A stretch of 64,000 nt of DNA from Acidimicrobiia bacterium (GTDB lineage: Bacteria; Actinomycetota; Acidimicrobiia; Spongiisociales; UBA5794). A program made the position numbers and the translations under genes. The notes beneath the pieces were generated by a model. It searched no databases, was not told where the DNA came from, and saw nothing but the letters and a program-made list of their open reading frames with translations. Below are positions 17,151 through 25,089 of the stretch, in pieces. Each line of letters opens with the position of its first letter. Position 1 is the stretch's first letter. Location of the stretch: assembly GCA_041393965.1 (NCBI GenBank), contig JAWKJB010000002.1, positions 310,001 to 374,000 on the forward strand, given 5' to 3'.

Positions 17151-18737
17151 TCACTCGAGCATCTCGTATGCCGGAAGGGTGAGGAAGTCCGGGAAGTCAT
17201 CGGCAAGGCTGACGCGCTCGAACAGCTCTCGGGCGTCGTCGTACCGGCCCGCTGCATAGGCATCGTGGCCGAGCTCGGTACGGATGGCGTCGGTCGTCTC
17301 GTCTGCGATCTTGCTGACGAGAGCAGGCGTGATCTCGGTTCCGGCGACCGTAGTAGCGCCCGACTGCGCCCATTGCCAGATCTGGCTTCTCGAGATCTCG
17401 GCCGTCGCCGCATCCTCCATCAGGTTGTAGATGGCGGCAGCACCGGTTCCCGTGAGCCAGGAGGCGATGTACCGGATTGCAACATCGATGTTGTGCCGCA
17501 CACCCTCGTCGGTGATGGTTCCTCCATCCACCTCGAAGTCGGTGAGTTGGTCGGCGCGTACGGCTACATCGGGGCGGAGCCGGTCGAGTTGGTTCGGCCG
17601 TGTGCCGAGCACCTCGTCGAAGACGGCCGTTGCGACCGGGACAAGGTCCGGATGGGCGACCCAGGTTCCGTCGCAGCCATCACGCGCTTCGCGTTCCTTG
17701 TCCTCTCTCACCTTCGCGATCGCCGTTCGGTTGATGGCCTCGTCGGTGCGGCTCGGGATGAATGCAGCCATGCCGCCCATCGCGTGCGCCCCGCGTCGGT
17801 GACAGGTCTGGACGAGCAGCTCCGTGTAGGCACGCATGAACGGAACCGTCATGCCGATCTGGTCTCGGTCGGGGAGCACAAGGTCGCTCGATTTCCGGAA
17901 CTTCTTGATGATGGAGAAGATGTAGTCCCAACGGCCAGCGTTGAGGCCCGCAGAGTGCTCGCGGAGTTCGTACAGGATCTCATCCATTTCGAACGCCGCA
18001 GCGATCGTCTCGATCAGCACCGTTGCCTTGATCGTCCCGATGGGCAGCCCGAGCATGTCTTGGGCCGTGATGAAGACATCGTTCCACCATCGAGCCTCGT
18101 GATGGCTCTCGAGTTTCGGAAGATAGAAGTAGGGTCCGCTGCCGCGCTCGCAGAGCTCGGTGGCGTTGTGGTACAGGTAGAGGCCGAAGTCCACGAGGGA
18201 ACCCGCCGCCGGGTCGTCGTCGACGAGAATGTGGGCTTCATCGAGATGGAGACCCCGTGGGCGCACCATCAAGGTGGCTACTGACTCTGCGAGCTCGTAG
18301 CGTTTGCCGTTCGGGGCCGTGAAGTCGACCTGTCGGCGGATGGCGTCACGGAGGTTCGCCTGGCCGTCGATCATGTTCGACCAGGTCGGCGAGTTCGAAT
18401 CCTCGAAGTCGGCCATGAAGACCCGTGCACCGGAGTTGAGGGCATTGATGACCATCTTTCGATCCGTCGGACCGGTGATCTCGCAGCGGCGGTCAGTCAG
18501 ATCCGCAGGAGCGGGAGCGACCATCCAGGATTCCGACCGGAGTCCGCTCGTTTCGGTGAGGAACTCGAATTGGCCACCGGCGTCGAGCGAGCGTTGTCGT
18601 GTGGCGCGTGCGTCGAGGAGGCTTCTGCGGTGCCGGTCGAATTCGCGATGAAGGGCCGCGACGAACGCGAGGGCGTCGGGAGTGAGGACCGATCGCATCG
18701 TGTCCGACATCGGTGCGAGGATCTTGGGTGCTGTCAC
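17151..18737 (-). CDS. aceB: Malate synthase A
   Basis: 528 residues with the GTG at 18737 as preferred start, which has GAAAGGT just upstream; a GTG at 18785 would give 544 residues but lies inside the inverted repeat at 18777-18793. The enzyme condenses glyoxylate with acetyl-CoA to malate. It is the A-type: FMADFEDSNSPTW, LMVRPRGLHLDE (catalytic Arg region), MGGMAAFIPSR and the C-terminal ATAEISRSQIWQW. It is the first gene of aceB-aceA and is divergent from the RamB-like regulator, which suggests direct control by that regulator. Confidence 0.95.
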   Translation of the reverse strand: MTAPKILAPMSDTMRSVLTPDALAFVAALHREFDRHRRSLLDARATRQRSLDAGGQFEFLTETSGLRSESWMVAPAPADLTDRRCEITGPTDRKMVINALNSGARVFMADFEDSNSPTWSNMIDGQANLRDAIRRQVDFTAPNGKRYELAESVATLMVRPRGLHLDEAHILVDDDPAAGSLVDFGLYLYHNATELCERGSGPYFYLPKLESHHEARWWNDVFITAQDMLGLPIGTIKATVLIETIAAAFEMDEILYELREHSAGLNAGRWDYIFSIIKKFRKSSDLVLPDRDQIGMTVPFMRAYTELLVQTCHRRGAHAMGGMAAFIPSRTDEAINRTAIAKVREDKEREARDGCDGTWVAHPDLVPVATAVFDEVLGTRPNQLDRLRPDVAVRADQLTDFEVDGGTITDEGVRHNIDVAIRYIASWLTGTGAAAIYNLMEDAATAEISRSQIWQWAQSGATTVAGTEITPALVSKIADETTDAIRTELGHDAYAAGRYDDARELFERVSLADDFPDFLTLPAYEMLE

Positions 18738-18776
18738 CGTGACCTTTCGAGTCGCAGAACCGTAGGAAACGGAGAG

Positions 18777-18793
18777 TTTGCGCACAATGCAAA
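18777..18793. promoter_or_regulatory. Candidate RamB-type operator upstream of aceB
   Basis: Inverted repeat TTTGC-N7-GCAAA. TTTGCAAA is the core of the RamB site known from Corynebacterium; here the two half-sites are separated by 7 bp. It sits just upstream of aceB and 58 bp before the RamB-like gene. Assignment is by resemblance and position. Confidence 0.45.
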
Positions 18794-18803
18794 CCTCAGA
18801 AGT

Positions 18804-18825
18804 GATAAGATCATCGATAGTTATC
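18804..18825. promoter_or_regulatory. AT-rich inverted repeat in the aceB / ramB intergenic region
   Basis: GATAA-N12-TTATC, flanked by AGAAG on the left and TTCT on the right, giving an imperfect longer dyad. It lies in the most AT-rich stretch of the region and could be an operator, or could contain the divergent promoters. Confidence 0.35.
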
Positions 18826-18850
18826 TTCTGGCTGTAGTTATGGAGTAATT

Positions 18851-20299
18851 GTGGCAGCGATGGATCCCTTGATGTTCGGTCGGCAGGTCCGGCACCAGCG
18901 CAAGCGCCTCGGCATGACGCTCGACGACCTGGGTGAGCGCGTCGGCAAACCTGCGCCGTTCCTGTCCCTGCTCGAGAACGGCAAGAAGGAACCGAAGCTG
19001 GGCCTTATCAACGACCTTGCCGGCGCCCTCGGCGTCGATGTCGCCGACCTGCTCAGCGTCGAACCTCCCTCGCGCCGGGACGAACTCGAGGTGGCGATCG
19101 AGCGAGCGCAGCGGGACCAGGCCTATCGCGATCTCGGACTCCCGTATCTCAAACCATCGGCTCGTATGCCCGATGCAGCTCTCGAACATGTGGTTGCCCT
19201 GTACCGGGAGCTCCGCGGAAGGGACGCTGCGGCACCATTCACGCGGGACGAAGCTCGTGCCGCCAACGCGCAGCTTCGCGCGGAGATGACGGAGCGGGGC
19301 AACTACTTCGCCGAGATCGAGGCCCTGGCAGCGGATGCCGTTGCAGCGATCGACTACTCGGGCCAGGGTGCGATGTCCAAAGGTGATCTCAATGCCCTCG
19401 CCGCGCATTTTGGCTTCAGCGTAATTCGCACCCCCGATGTGCCCGCATCCGTTCGGTCGGTGACCGACCTGCGCAACCGCAAGATATTCGTGCCGGGCCG
19501 TGACAACTTCGATTCAAAGCAGTCGCGTTCGGTCATCCTCCAGACATTCGGCCACTTTGCGCTTCAGCACCCCGACCCCAAGGACTTCGGAGAGTTTCTG
19601 CGCCAGCGTGTCGAGGCGAACTACTTCGCGGGTGCGGTCCTCGTCCCCGCGACGGCCGCCGTTCCGTACCTCGCGGACGCGAAGGCCGACCGAAACCTCT
19701 CCGTCGAAGACCTCAAGGACCGGTTCTTCATTTCCTACGAGATGGCGGGCCACCGATTCACGAACCTCGCGACGAAGCACCTCGGTCTCAGGACCCATTT
19801 CGTGCGTTCCGACGATCAGGGCATCATCTGGAAGGCATACTCGAACAATGGCGTGCCGTTCCCGAAAAACTCGGCGGGAGCGATCGAGGGGCAGCGGCTG
19901 TGCCGCGAATGGGGCACTCGCCAGGCCTTCTCATCCGAAGCTCGCTACACGATCCACTATCAGTACACCGATACCTCTGCTGGGACCTTCTGGTGTGCGA
20001 CCTTTGTGGAGTCGGCACGCGAGCCGGTGTCTGCGATCACGGTCGGAGCCCGGTTTGAGGACGCCAAGTGGTTCCGGGGATGGAACACCGAACGGCGCAG
20101 TGTGTCGCGTTGCCCCGATGGTGACTGCTGTCGCCAGGTCAGCGAGGAGATGGCCGAACGGTGGAACGGCCACGCGTGGCCGTCGGTTCGGCCGAACTCC
20201 CATGTGCTCGCTGCGATGCCGGTGGAGACCATTCCCGGTGTGGACATGGTCGAGATCTACGAGTTTCTCACCAAGCACGAGTCCTCGGCGTACGAGTAG
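18851..20299 (+). CDS. ramB: RamB-like transcriptional regulator (XRE HTH + IrrE-like + DUF2083)
   Basis: 482 residues from GTG 18851 with GGAG nine bases upstream. An XRE-type helix-turn-helix occupies about 8-70. The middle part resembles the ImmA/IrrE peptidase fold, but the zinc motif HExxH is degenerate (GHFALQH at 234-240, no glutamate), although the downstream VEANYFAGAVLVP helix is kept; it is probably a ligand sensor, not a protease. The C-terminal domain has the Cys-rich CPDGDCC segment of the short-chain fatty-acyl regulators. RamB represses glyoxylate-cycle genes in Corynebacterium and Mycobacterium, which fits the divergent aceB-aceA operon next door. Confidence 0.82.
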   Translation: MAAMDPLMFGRQVRHQRKRLGMTLDDLGERVGKPAPFLSLLENGKKEPKLGLINDLAGALGVDVADLLSVEPPSRRDELEVAIERAQRDQAYRDLGLPYLKPSARMPDAALEHVVALYRELRGRDAAAPFTRDEARAANAQLRAEMTERGNYFAEIEALAADAVAAIDYSGQGAMSKGDLNALAAHFGFSVIRTPDVPASVRSVTDLRNRKIFVPGRDNFDSKQSRSVILQTFGHFALQHPDPKDFGEFLRQRVEANYFAGAVLVPATAAVPYLADAKADRNLSVEDLKDRFFISYEMAGHRFTNLATKHLGLRTHFVRSDDQGIIWKAYSNNGVPFPKNSAGAIEGQRLCREWGTRQAFSSEARYTIHYQYTDTSAGTFWCATFVESAREPVSAITVGARFEDAKWFRGWNTERRSVSRCPDGDCCRQVSEEMAERWNGHAWPSVRPNSHVLAAMPVETIPGVDMVEIYEFLTKHESSAYE

Positions 20300-20350
20300 A
20301 CGCGGCGTCGGTATCGGTGGTACCGATGATCCTGTGCGACAATCGGCATC

Positions 20351-20410
20351 ATGTCGACGGTCGTCATGCTCAACGGTTCCCTTTTCGATGCCATGAGTAC
20401 TGCCCGATGA
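20351..20410 (+). CDS. Possible 19-residue leader ORF overlapping the sugar-dehydrogenase start
   Basis: An ATG-started ORF of 19 codons ends at TGA 20408-20410, overlapping by ATGA the start of the downstream lipoprotein gene, which has no visible Shine-Dalgarno sequence. It could translationally couple or regulate that gene. Its own ribosome-binding site is also not evident, so it may be chance. Confidence 0.25.
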   Translation: MSTVVMLNGSLFDAMSTAR

Positions 20411-21630
20411 GAGCTCTCGTGTTCGCCGCCTGTGTATTCGCGCTCGCCTCCGCTGGCTGTTCCGGGGACCCGGGCGAGTCGACGACCTCGCCAACGGCGA
20501 CAAGCCTGACCGGATCGACGACGACGGAACCCAACCAGACCTCACCCTCGACGATCGCCTCGCCGACGACGATTCCGACCATTCCCATCTCGGAACTCTC
20601 GCTCGAGGCCACCACCGTGGCCGATGGATTCGATAACCCTGTGTTGATCCTGACGGATCCGATCCGTCCACGGTTCATCATCGTCGAACAGCCCGGTCGC
20701 CTCGTTGCCTTGGACGGATCCAACCGCACGGAACTCCTCGACATCTCATCCGATGTGCGTTTCGGCGGCGAGCAGGGATTGCTCGGCATGGCGTTCGATC
20801 CCGAGGTCGCGACGAACCACTCCGCATATCTCTCGTACACCGCCAACGACGGATCGAGCATCATCGAACGGATCGAGTACCGCGGCGGCGTCTTTGATCC
20901 GTCAACTCGCGAGATGGTCCTGCGGGTGCATCAGCCAGCCGCCAACCACAACGGCGGCATGATCGCGTTCGGGCCCGACGGATTCCTGTGGATCGGTCTT
21001 GGTGACGGCGGAGCCGCCGACGACCGCTTCGGCAACGGGCAGCGCGCCGACACGCTGCTCGGAGCGCTGCTGCGGATCGATGTCCTCGACGACGGGTCAT
21101 ACACCGTACCCGTCGACAACCCGTTTGCCGACGGTGTCGACGGAGCCCCCGAAGTGTGGGCCATCGGCCTGCGAAACCCGTGGCGTTTCGCCTTCGACGG
21201 CACGGACCTGTGGATCGGAGATGTCGGTCAGAATCGGATCGAAGAGGTCGATGTCATCGATGTCGGTGCGGCAGGCACAAACTTCGGCTGGCCGATCAGG
21301 GAGGGTGGCAGCTGCTTCGGCGGGGCTTCATGCGACACCGATGGCCTCGTCACCCCGATCGCCGAATACGCCCACGACGAGGGATGTTCCGTCACCGGTG
21401 GTGCCGTCTATCGCGGAGCGGCAATACCGTCGCTTCACGGGCAGTTCTTCTACGCCGACTACTGCTCGGGCATCCTGCTCAGTGTTGCTCGCGATGGCAT
21501 GTTCCACGACTGGACCGAACAGACGGGGCCGCTCGATCACCCGACCGGGTTCGGGATCGGACCCGATACGGAGCTGTATATCGTGACGCAGAACGGCGCT
21601 CTTCTCAGAATCGCGACCGAAGGGGCATGA
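20407..21630 (+). CDS. PQQ-type (soluble aldose) sugar dehydrogenase lipoprotein
   Basis: 407 residues. A signal peptide with a lipobox-like SAGC (C18) and a Ser/Thr/Pro-rich tether (about 24-60) precede a six-bladed beta-propeller of the glucose/sorbosone dehydrogenase family. Landmarks are FGGEQGLLGMAFDP, the NHNGGMIAFGPDG blade, GLGDGGAADD, GLRNPWRFAFD, GDVGQNRIEEVD and NFGWPIREGG. Homologues oxidise aldoses outside the membrane using pyrroloquinoline quinone. No PQQ synthesis genes are nearby, so the cofactor would be made elsewhere or imported. The nucleoside hydrolase gene follows after 3 bp. Confidence 0.85.
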   Translation: MRALVFAACVFALASAGCSGDPGESTTSPTATSLTGSTTTEPNQTSPSTIASPTTIPTIPISELSLEATTVADGFDNPVLILTDPIRPRFIIVEQPGRLVALDGSNRTELLDISSDVRFGGEQGLLGMAFDPEVATNHSAYLSYTANDGSSIIERIEYRGGVFDPSTREMVLRVHQPAANHNGGMIAFGPDGFLWIGLGDGGAADDRFGNGQRADTLLGALLRIDVLDDGSYTVPVDNPFADGVDGAPEVWAIGLRNPWRFAFDGTDLWIGDVGQNRIEEVDVIDVGAAGTNFGWPIREGGSCFGGASCDTDGLVTPIAEYAHDEGCSVTGGAVYRGAAIPSLHGQFFYADYCSGILLSVARDGMFHDWTEQTGPLDHPTGFGIGPDTELYIVTQNGALLRIATEGA

Positions 21631-21633
21631 TCC

Positions 21634-22560
21634 ATGGCTCGAACCATCATCCTCGACACCGATCCGGGACAGGACGACGCGCTCGCGCTGTTTCTCGCCC
21701 TCGCGGCACCCGAGATCGATCTCCATTCGGTCGTGTCCGTGGCAGGGAATGTCCCCCAACCGCGGGTGACCGACAATGTCCTCGACCTCCTCGCGCTTGC
21801 CGGACACGACGATGTACCGGTTTATCGCGGATGCGAGCTGCCCCTCATTCGGGCTCAGTACACGGCCGAATATGTCCACGGTGACACCGGTATCGACGGC
21901 GCTGATATTCCGCGCACCGGCCGCTCTCCCGAAGCCAAGCACGGGGTCGATCACATCGTCGACACCTGCATGGCTTCGAACGACCACTCGGTGACGCTGG
22001 TCCCCATCGGTCCGCTCACGAACATCGGGCTGGCGATCGCGAAGGAGCGGAGGATCGTTCCGAAGATTCGTGAGATCGTCTGGATGGGAGGAGCGTTCGA
22101 CGAATCAGGGAACACGACCACATTCGCGGAGTTCAACGCGTTCGTTGACCCCCACGCGGGAGCGATCGTTTTCAACAGTGGGATCCCATTGACGATCATG
22201 CCCCTCGATGTCACCCACAAGGCCATCTTTCCACAGGGCCGCCAACAGCAGCTCGTCGACCATGGTTCGATCATCTCGATGGCGTGTGCCGGCATGATCG
22301 ACTTCTACGAACGGTACGACATGCAGAAGTACGGTTGGGAAGGGGCACCGATGCATGACCCGTGCGCTGTTGCGTACCTGATCGATCCCACACTGTTCTC
22401 CGGCCGGTCGATGGCCGTTGCGATCGACATCACCAACGAAGCGAGAATCGGCAACACCTACGATCGTGCCGATGGATCTGCACCGAATGCAACCGTGATG
22501 TTCGATCTCGACCGCGACCGATTCCTTGACCTCCTCGTCGAGAGCTGGTGTTCCTTGTGA
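21634..22560 (+). CDS. Inosine-uridine-preferring nucleoside hydrolase
   Basis: 308 residues. The N-terminal metal-binding signature DTDPGQDDA (D8, D10, D14, D15) is exact for the IUNH family. VTLVPIGPLTNIGLAI and EFNAFVDPHAG are the further Ca2+/ribose-binding segments, and HDPCAVAYL carries the last metal ligand. The enzyme splits ribonucleosides to base and ribose for salvage. It overlaps the next gene by GTGA, and follows the sugar dehydrogenase by 3 bp. Confidence 0.9.
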   Translation: MARTIILDTDPGQDDALALFLALAAPEIDLHSVVSVAGNVPQPRVTDNVLDLLALAGHDDVPVYRGCELPLIRAQYTAEYVHGDTGIDGADIPRTGRSPEAKHGVDHIVDTCMASNDHSVTLVPIGPLTNIGLAIAKERRIVPKIREIVWMGGAFDESGNTTTFAEFNAFVDPHAGAIVFNSGIPLTIMPLDVTHKAIFPQGRQQQLVDHGSIISMACAGMIDFYERYDMQKYGWEGAPMHDPCAVAYLIDPTLFSGRSMAVAIDITNEARIGNTYDRADGSAPNATVMFDLDRDRFLDLLVESWCSL

Positions 22561-23579
22561 GCGCACCCGACCGTCCCCTCGAGGGCGTCCGTATCGTCGC
22601 GTTCGAAGCAATCGGTCCCGTTCCGCTCGCCACCGAGCTGATGGAGGAGCTCGGAGCGTCGGTCACGACCGTCGCGAGGCCGGGTGGCAATGCCCTGCCG
22701 AGCACGCTTGTCCCGAGCACATCAGCGCGCGGGCAGGTCGTGTCCTGCGATCTCAAGACAACCAAGGGCGTTCGGTACACGATGGCGCTCCTCACAGCGG
22801 CCGATGTACTCGTTGAGGGCTTCCGCCCCGGCACCCTCGAGCGCCTCGGACTCGGCCCAGACACCGTCCGCGCCGAGCATCCCGCCCTCATCTATGCACG
22901 GGTCACCGGGTGGGGGCAGCACGGTCCGTACGCCACGATGGCAGGGCACGACATCAACTACATCGGGCTGACCGGCGCACTCCACGCGATCGGCCCGTCG
23001 CGCATGCCGGTACCGCCGCTGAACCTCGTGGGGGACTACGGGGGCGGCACCATGTTCGCCATCGTTGGGATCCTTGCAGCCCTGGTGCAGCGTCAGCGAA
23101 CCGGACAGGGCTGTGTTGTCGACATCGCGATGATCGACGGTGTCGGTGCCTTGTTCGAGCCGATCCGAAGGCTCCGCGACGCGGGCATGTGGCTCGATCG
23201 GCGCGGCGCGAACCTTCTCGATGGCGGTGCGCCCTTCTACCGGACCTACGCGACGGCTGATGGCAAGTTCATGGCGGTTGGTGCCCTCGAACCTGCGTTC
23301 TACACGGCCTTCGTCCGGGGCCTTGGGCTGGATCCGGCAGAGTTGCCCGATCGGCTCGACCCGGAGAATTGGATCGCGCTCAGCGAGCGCTTCGGTGAGG
23401 TGTTCATGGAGCGAACCCGCGCCGAGTGGCAGGGCGTCTTCGATGGCACCGATGCGTGTGTGACACCCGTCCTTTCCATGGATGAGACCGGCAGCCATGC
23501 CCACAACGAGGCTCGCGCGACGACCGTCGAGATCGGTTCTCCTCGCCGTGTCGCGACGGCACCCCGATTCGGCCCGTAG
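22557..23579 (+). CDS. Alpha-methylacyl-CoA racemase-like CaiB/BaiF family protein
   Basis: 340 residues from the GTG at 22557 (GTGA overlap with the nucleoside hydrolase); a GTG at 22548 is possible. It strongly resembles the mycobacterial alpha-methylacyl-CoA racemase: GHDINYIGLTGALHAIG contains H131 and LVGDYGGG contains D160, the general acid/base pair (H126 and D156 in the Mycobacterium enzyme). EGFRPG (87-92) is the CoA-site loop. The racemase equilibrates 2-methyl-branched acyl-CoAs before beta-oxidation, which fits the acyl-CoA cluster at 9-16 kb. The protein stops just after APRFGP, about 20-25 residues earlier than usual, so the C-terminal strand is shortened. Confidence 0.84.
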   Translation: MSAPDRPLEGVRIVAFEAIGPVPLATELMEELGASVTTVARPGGNALPSTLVPSTSARGQVVSCDLKTTKGVRYTMALLTAADVLVEGFRPGTLERLGLGPDTVRAEHPALIYARVTGWGQHGPYATMAGHDINYIGLTGALHAIGPSRMPVPPLNLVGDYGGGTMFAIVGILAALVQRQRTGQGCVVDIAMIDGVGALFEPIRRLRDAGMWLDRRGANLLDGGAPFYRTYATADGKFMAVGALEPAFYTAFVRGLGLDPAELPDRLDPENWIALSERFGEVFMERTRAEWQGVFDGTDACVTPVLSMDETGSHAHNEARATTVEIGSPRRVATAPRFGP

Positions 23580-23646
23580 CGACCGTGTGCCCCTCCGGTG
23601 GGGAAACGGGGCATAATGCGACCCACGCATCCCCGATCGGAGGATC

Positions 23647-25089
23647 ATGAAGGCGGTCGTCGTCGGTGCCGGCGCCACAACCCGCGAGTTGATCAGACGC
23701 CTCGGAGACACCTGGGATCTCGTCGTCATCGACATCGATCCGGCGCGCCTCGAGGCCGCCGAGCGCGTGCGCGACATCACGACGATCGAAGGTGACGGCT
23801 CGAGTGCTGTTGTGTTGCGTCGCGCAGGCATCGATACCGCGGTCACCGTGGTCGCCGCGGCCGCCACCGACGATGTCAACCTCGAGGTTGCCAAACTCGC
23901 GTCAGACGCCGGTGCAGAGCACATCGTGGCCGTCGCGCGGGTGCCGGAACGATCCGACGAGTATCGGTCTTTGGGGGTTCATGTCGTGGTTCCCGCATCG
24001 CTTGCGGCGAGGGACATGGAGATCGCCATGGAACCTCGGAAACTTGCGTCGACCACCTTCTCGGCTGGCAAGGCCGAAGCGATCGAATTCGAGATCACCC
24101 CCGACTCGCCCGTTCAGGGGAAAGCCCTCAAGGAAATCCCATCAGAGCTGTGGGTGGTCGCGGCGATCCTGCGCGACGGGAAGCTGGTCGTCCCGCACGG
24201 AGCGACGCAACTCCTCACAGGTGACCGAGTGACCATCGTGGGCTCGGCCGCCGATTTTGCCCAGTTGGTGAGAACATTCGCGGGAGGGGTATCGCGTTTC
24301 CCACTCGAGTTCGGGAGAAAGGTGGTTGTGTCGCTCGACTCGAGATCCGACCTGGAAGGTCCCGTCGCCGAAGCGGCCCACTTCGTGCGCAACTCGAATG
24401 CGGCAAGCCTCGTTGTCGTCCATACCGATCCCGCCAAGCTGCGCAGCACCGCCCAAGCTGATGAGCTCCAGAGCCTCATCGACACGGTTGGCGTCGACGA
24501 GCTCGGCGTGGAAGTCGAGCTCCGTCCCGTCGATGGGAACCCATATGAAGCCCGCCTGAAGATCGCGAAGGAGGAGAGCGTTGGTGTCATTGTTGCCAAG
24601 ATGCCGGGCCGGTCGCTGCTCCGGCCGTTTTCGGGGATTCCCGCGGCACTGAACACGCTGTCGACCGCGCGTGTTCCGGTGTTGCTCACACGCGGTGAGA
24701 CGCGGTTCGTTGCGATCGTTGCCCCCGCTCGACGAACGATCTCGTCCGACACCGCCGGAAGGGCTGCAATCGACATCGCTCGCCGGTCAGGCGTCAAGGT
24801 GATCGGTGTTGCCGTTGCCAACCCGACCTTCATGGGGCGGGACGATCTGATGGACAAGAAACGAGCCACGGCATGGCTCCGGCGTGAGGCATCGGTTCAG
24901 GATGTCCAAGTGGAACGCCATGTGGTCCGCGGAAATCCCGTGCGTGTCATCGCAAGCGTCACCGGACCCGATCGGTTGCTGGTGGTCTCGATGCCCGATG
25001 GTCGGGTTGGGCGATGGAGCCCCGGGACCGCCGTGTGGGCGGCGGCGCGAGGTGAGGGTTCCGTGTTATTCGTGCCCATGACATCGTGA
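23647..25089 (+). CDS. RCK (TrkA) regulatory protein with two C-terminal USP-like domains
   Basis: 480 residues with GGAGG upstream. A TrkA-N Rossmann domain (about 1-120; GAGATTRELI, DIDPARLE, GDGSS) and a TrkA-C domain (about 140-215) are followed by two regions with universal-stress-protein-like folds (about 225-345 and 350-480; VPVLLTRGE is a typical strand end). RCK proteins bind nucleotides and gate potassium transport. The stop overlaps the CPA2 antiporter start by GTGA, so the two should form one K+(Na+)/H+ transport unit with regulatory and membrane subunits. Confidence 0.82.
   Translation: MKAVVVGAGATTRELIRRLGDTWDLVVIDIDPARLEAAERVRDITTIEGDGSSAVVLRRAGIDTAVTVVAAAATDDVNLEVAKLASDAGAEHIVAVARVPERSDEYRSLGVHVVVPASLAARDMEIAMEPRKLASTTFSAGKAEAIEFEITPDSPVQGKALKEIPSELWVVAAILRDGKLVVPHGATQLLTGDRVTIVGSAADFAQLVRTFAGGVSRFPLEFGRKVVVSLDSRSDLEGPVAEAAHFVRNSNAASLVVVHTDPAKLRSTAQADELQSLIDTVGVDELGVEVELRPVDGNPYEARLKIAKEESVGVIVAKMPGRSLLRPFSGIPAALNTLSTARVPVLLTRGETRFVAIVAPARRTISSDTAGRAAIDIARRSGVKVIGVAVANPTFMGRDDLMDKKRATAWLRREASVQDVQVERHVVRGNPVRVIASVTGPDRLLVVSMPDGRVGRWSPGTAVWAAARGEGSVLFVPMTS

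Noticed and set aside
18380..18400. Second T-loop-like sequence (GAGTTCGAATCCTC)
   Set aside because: Lies inside aceB and encodes the conserved malate-synthase segment ADFEDSNSP; no cloverleaf around it.
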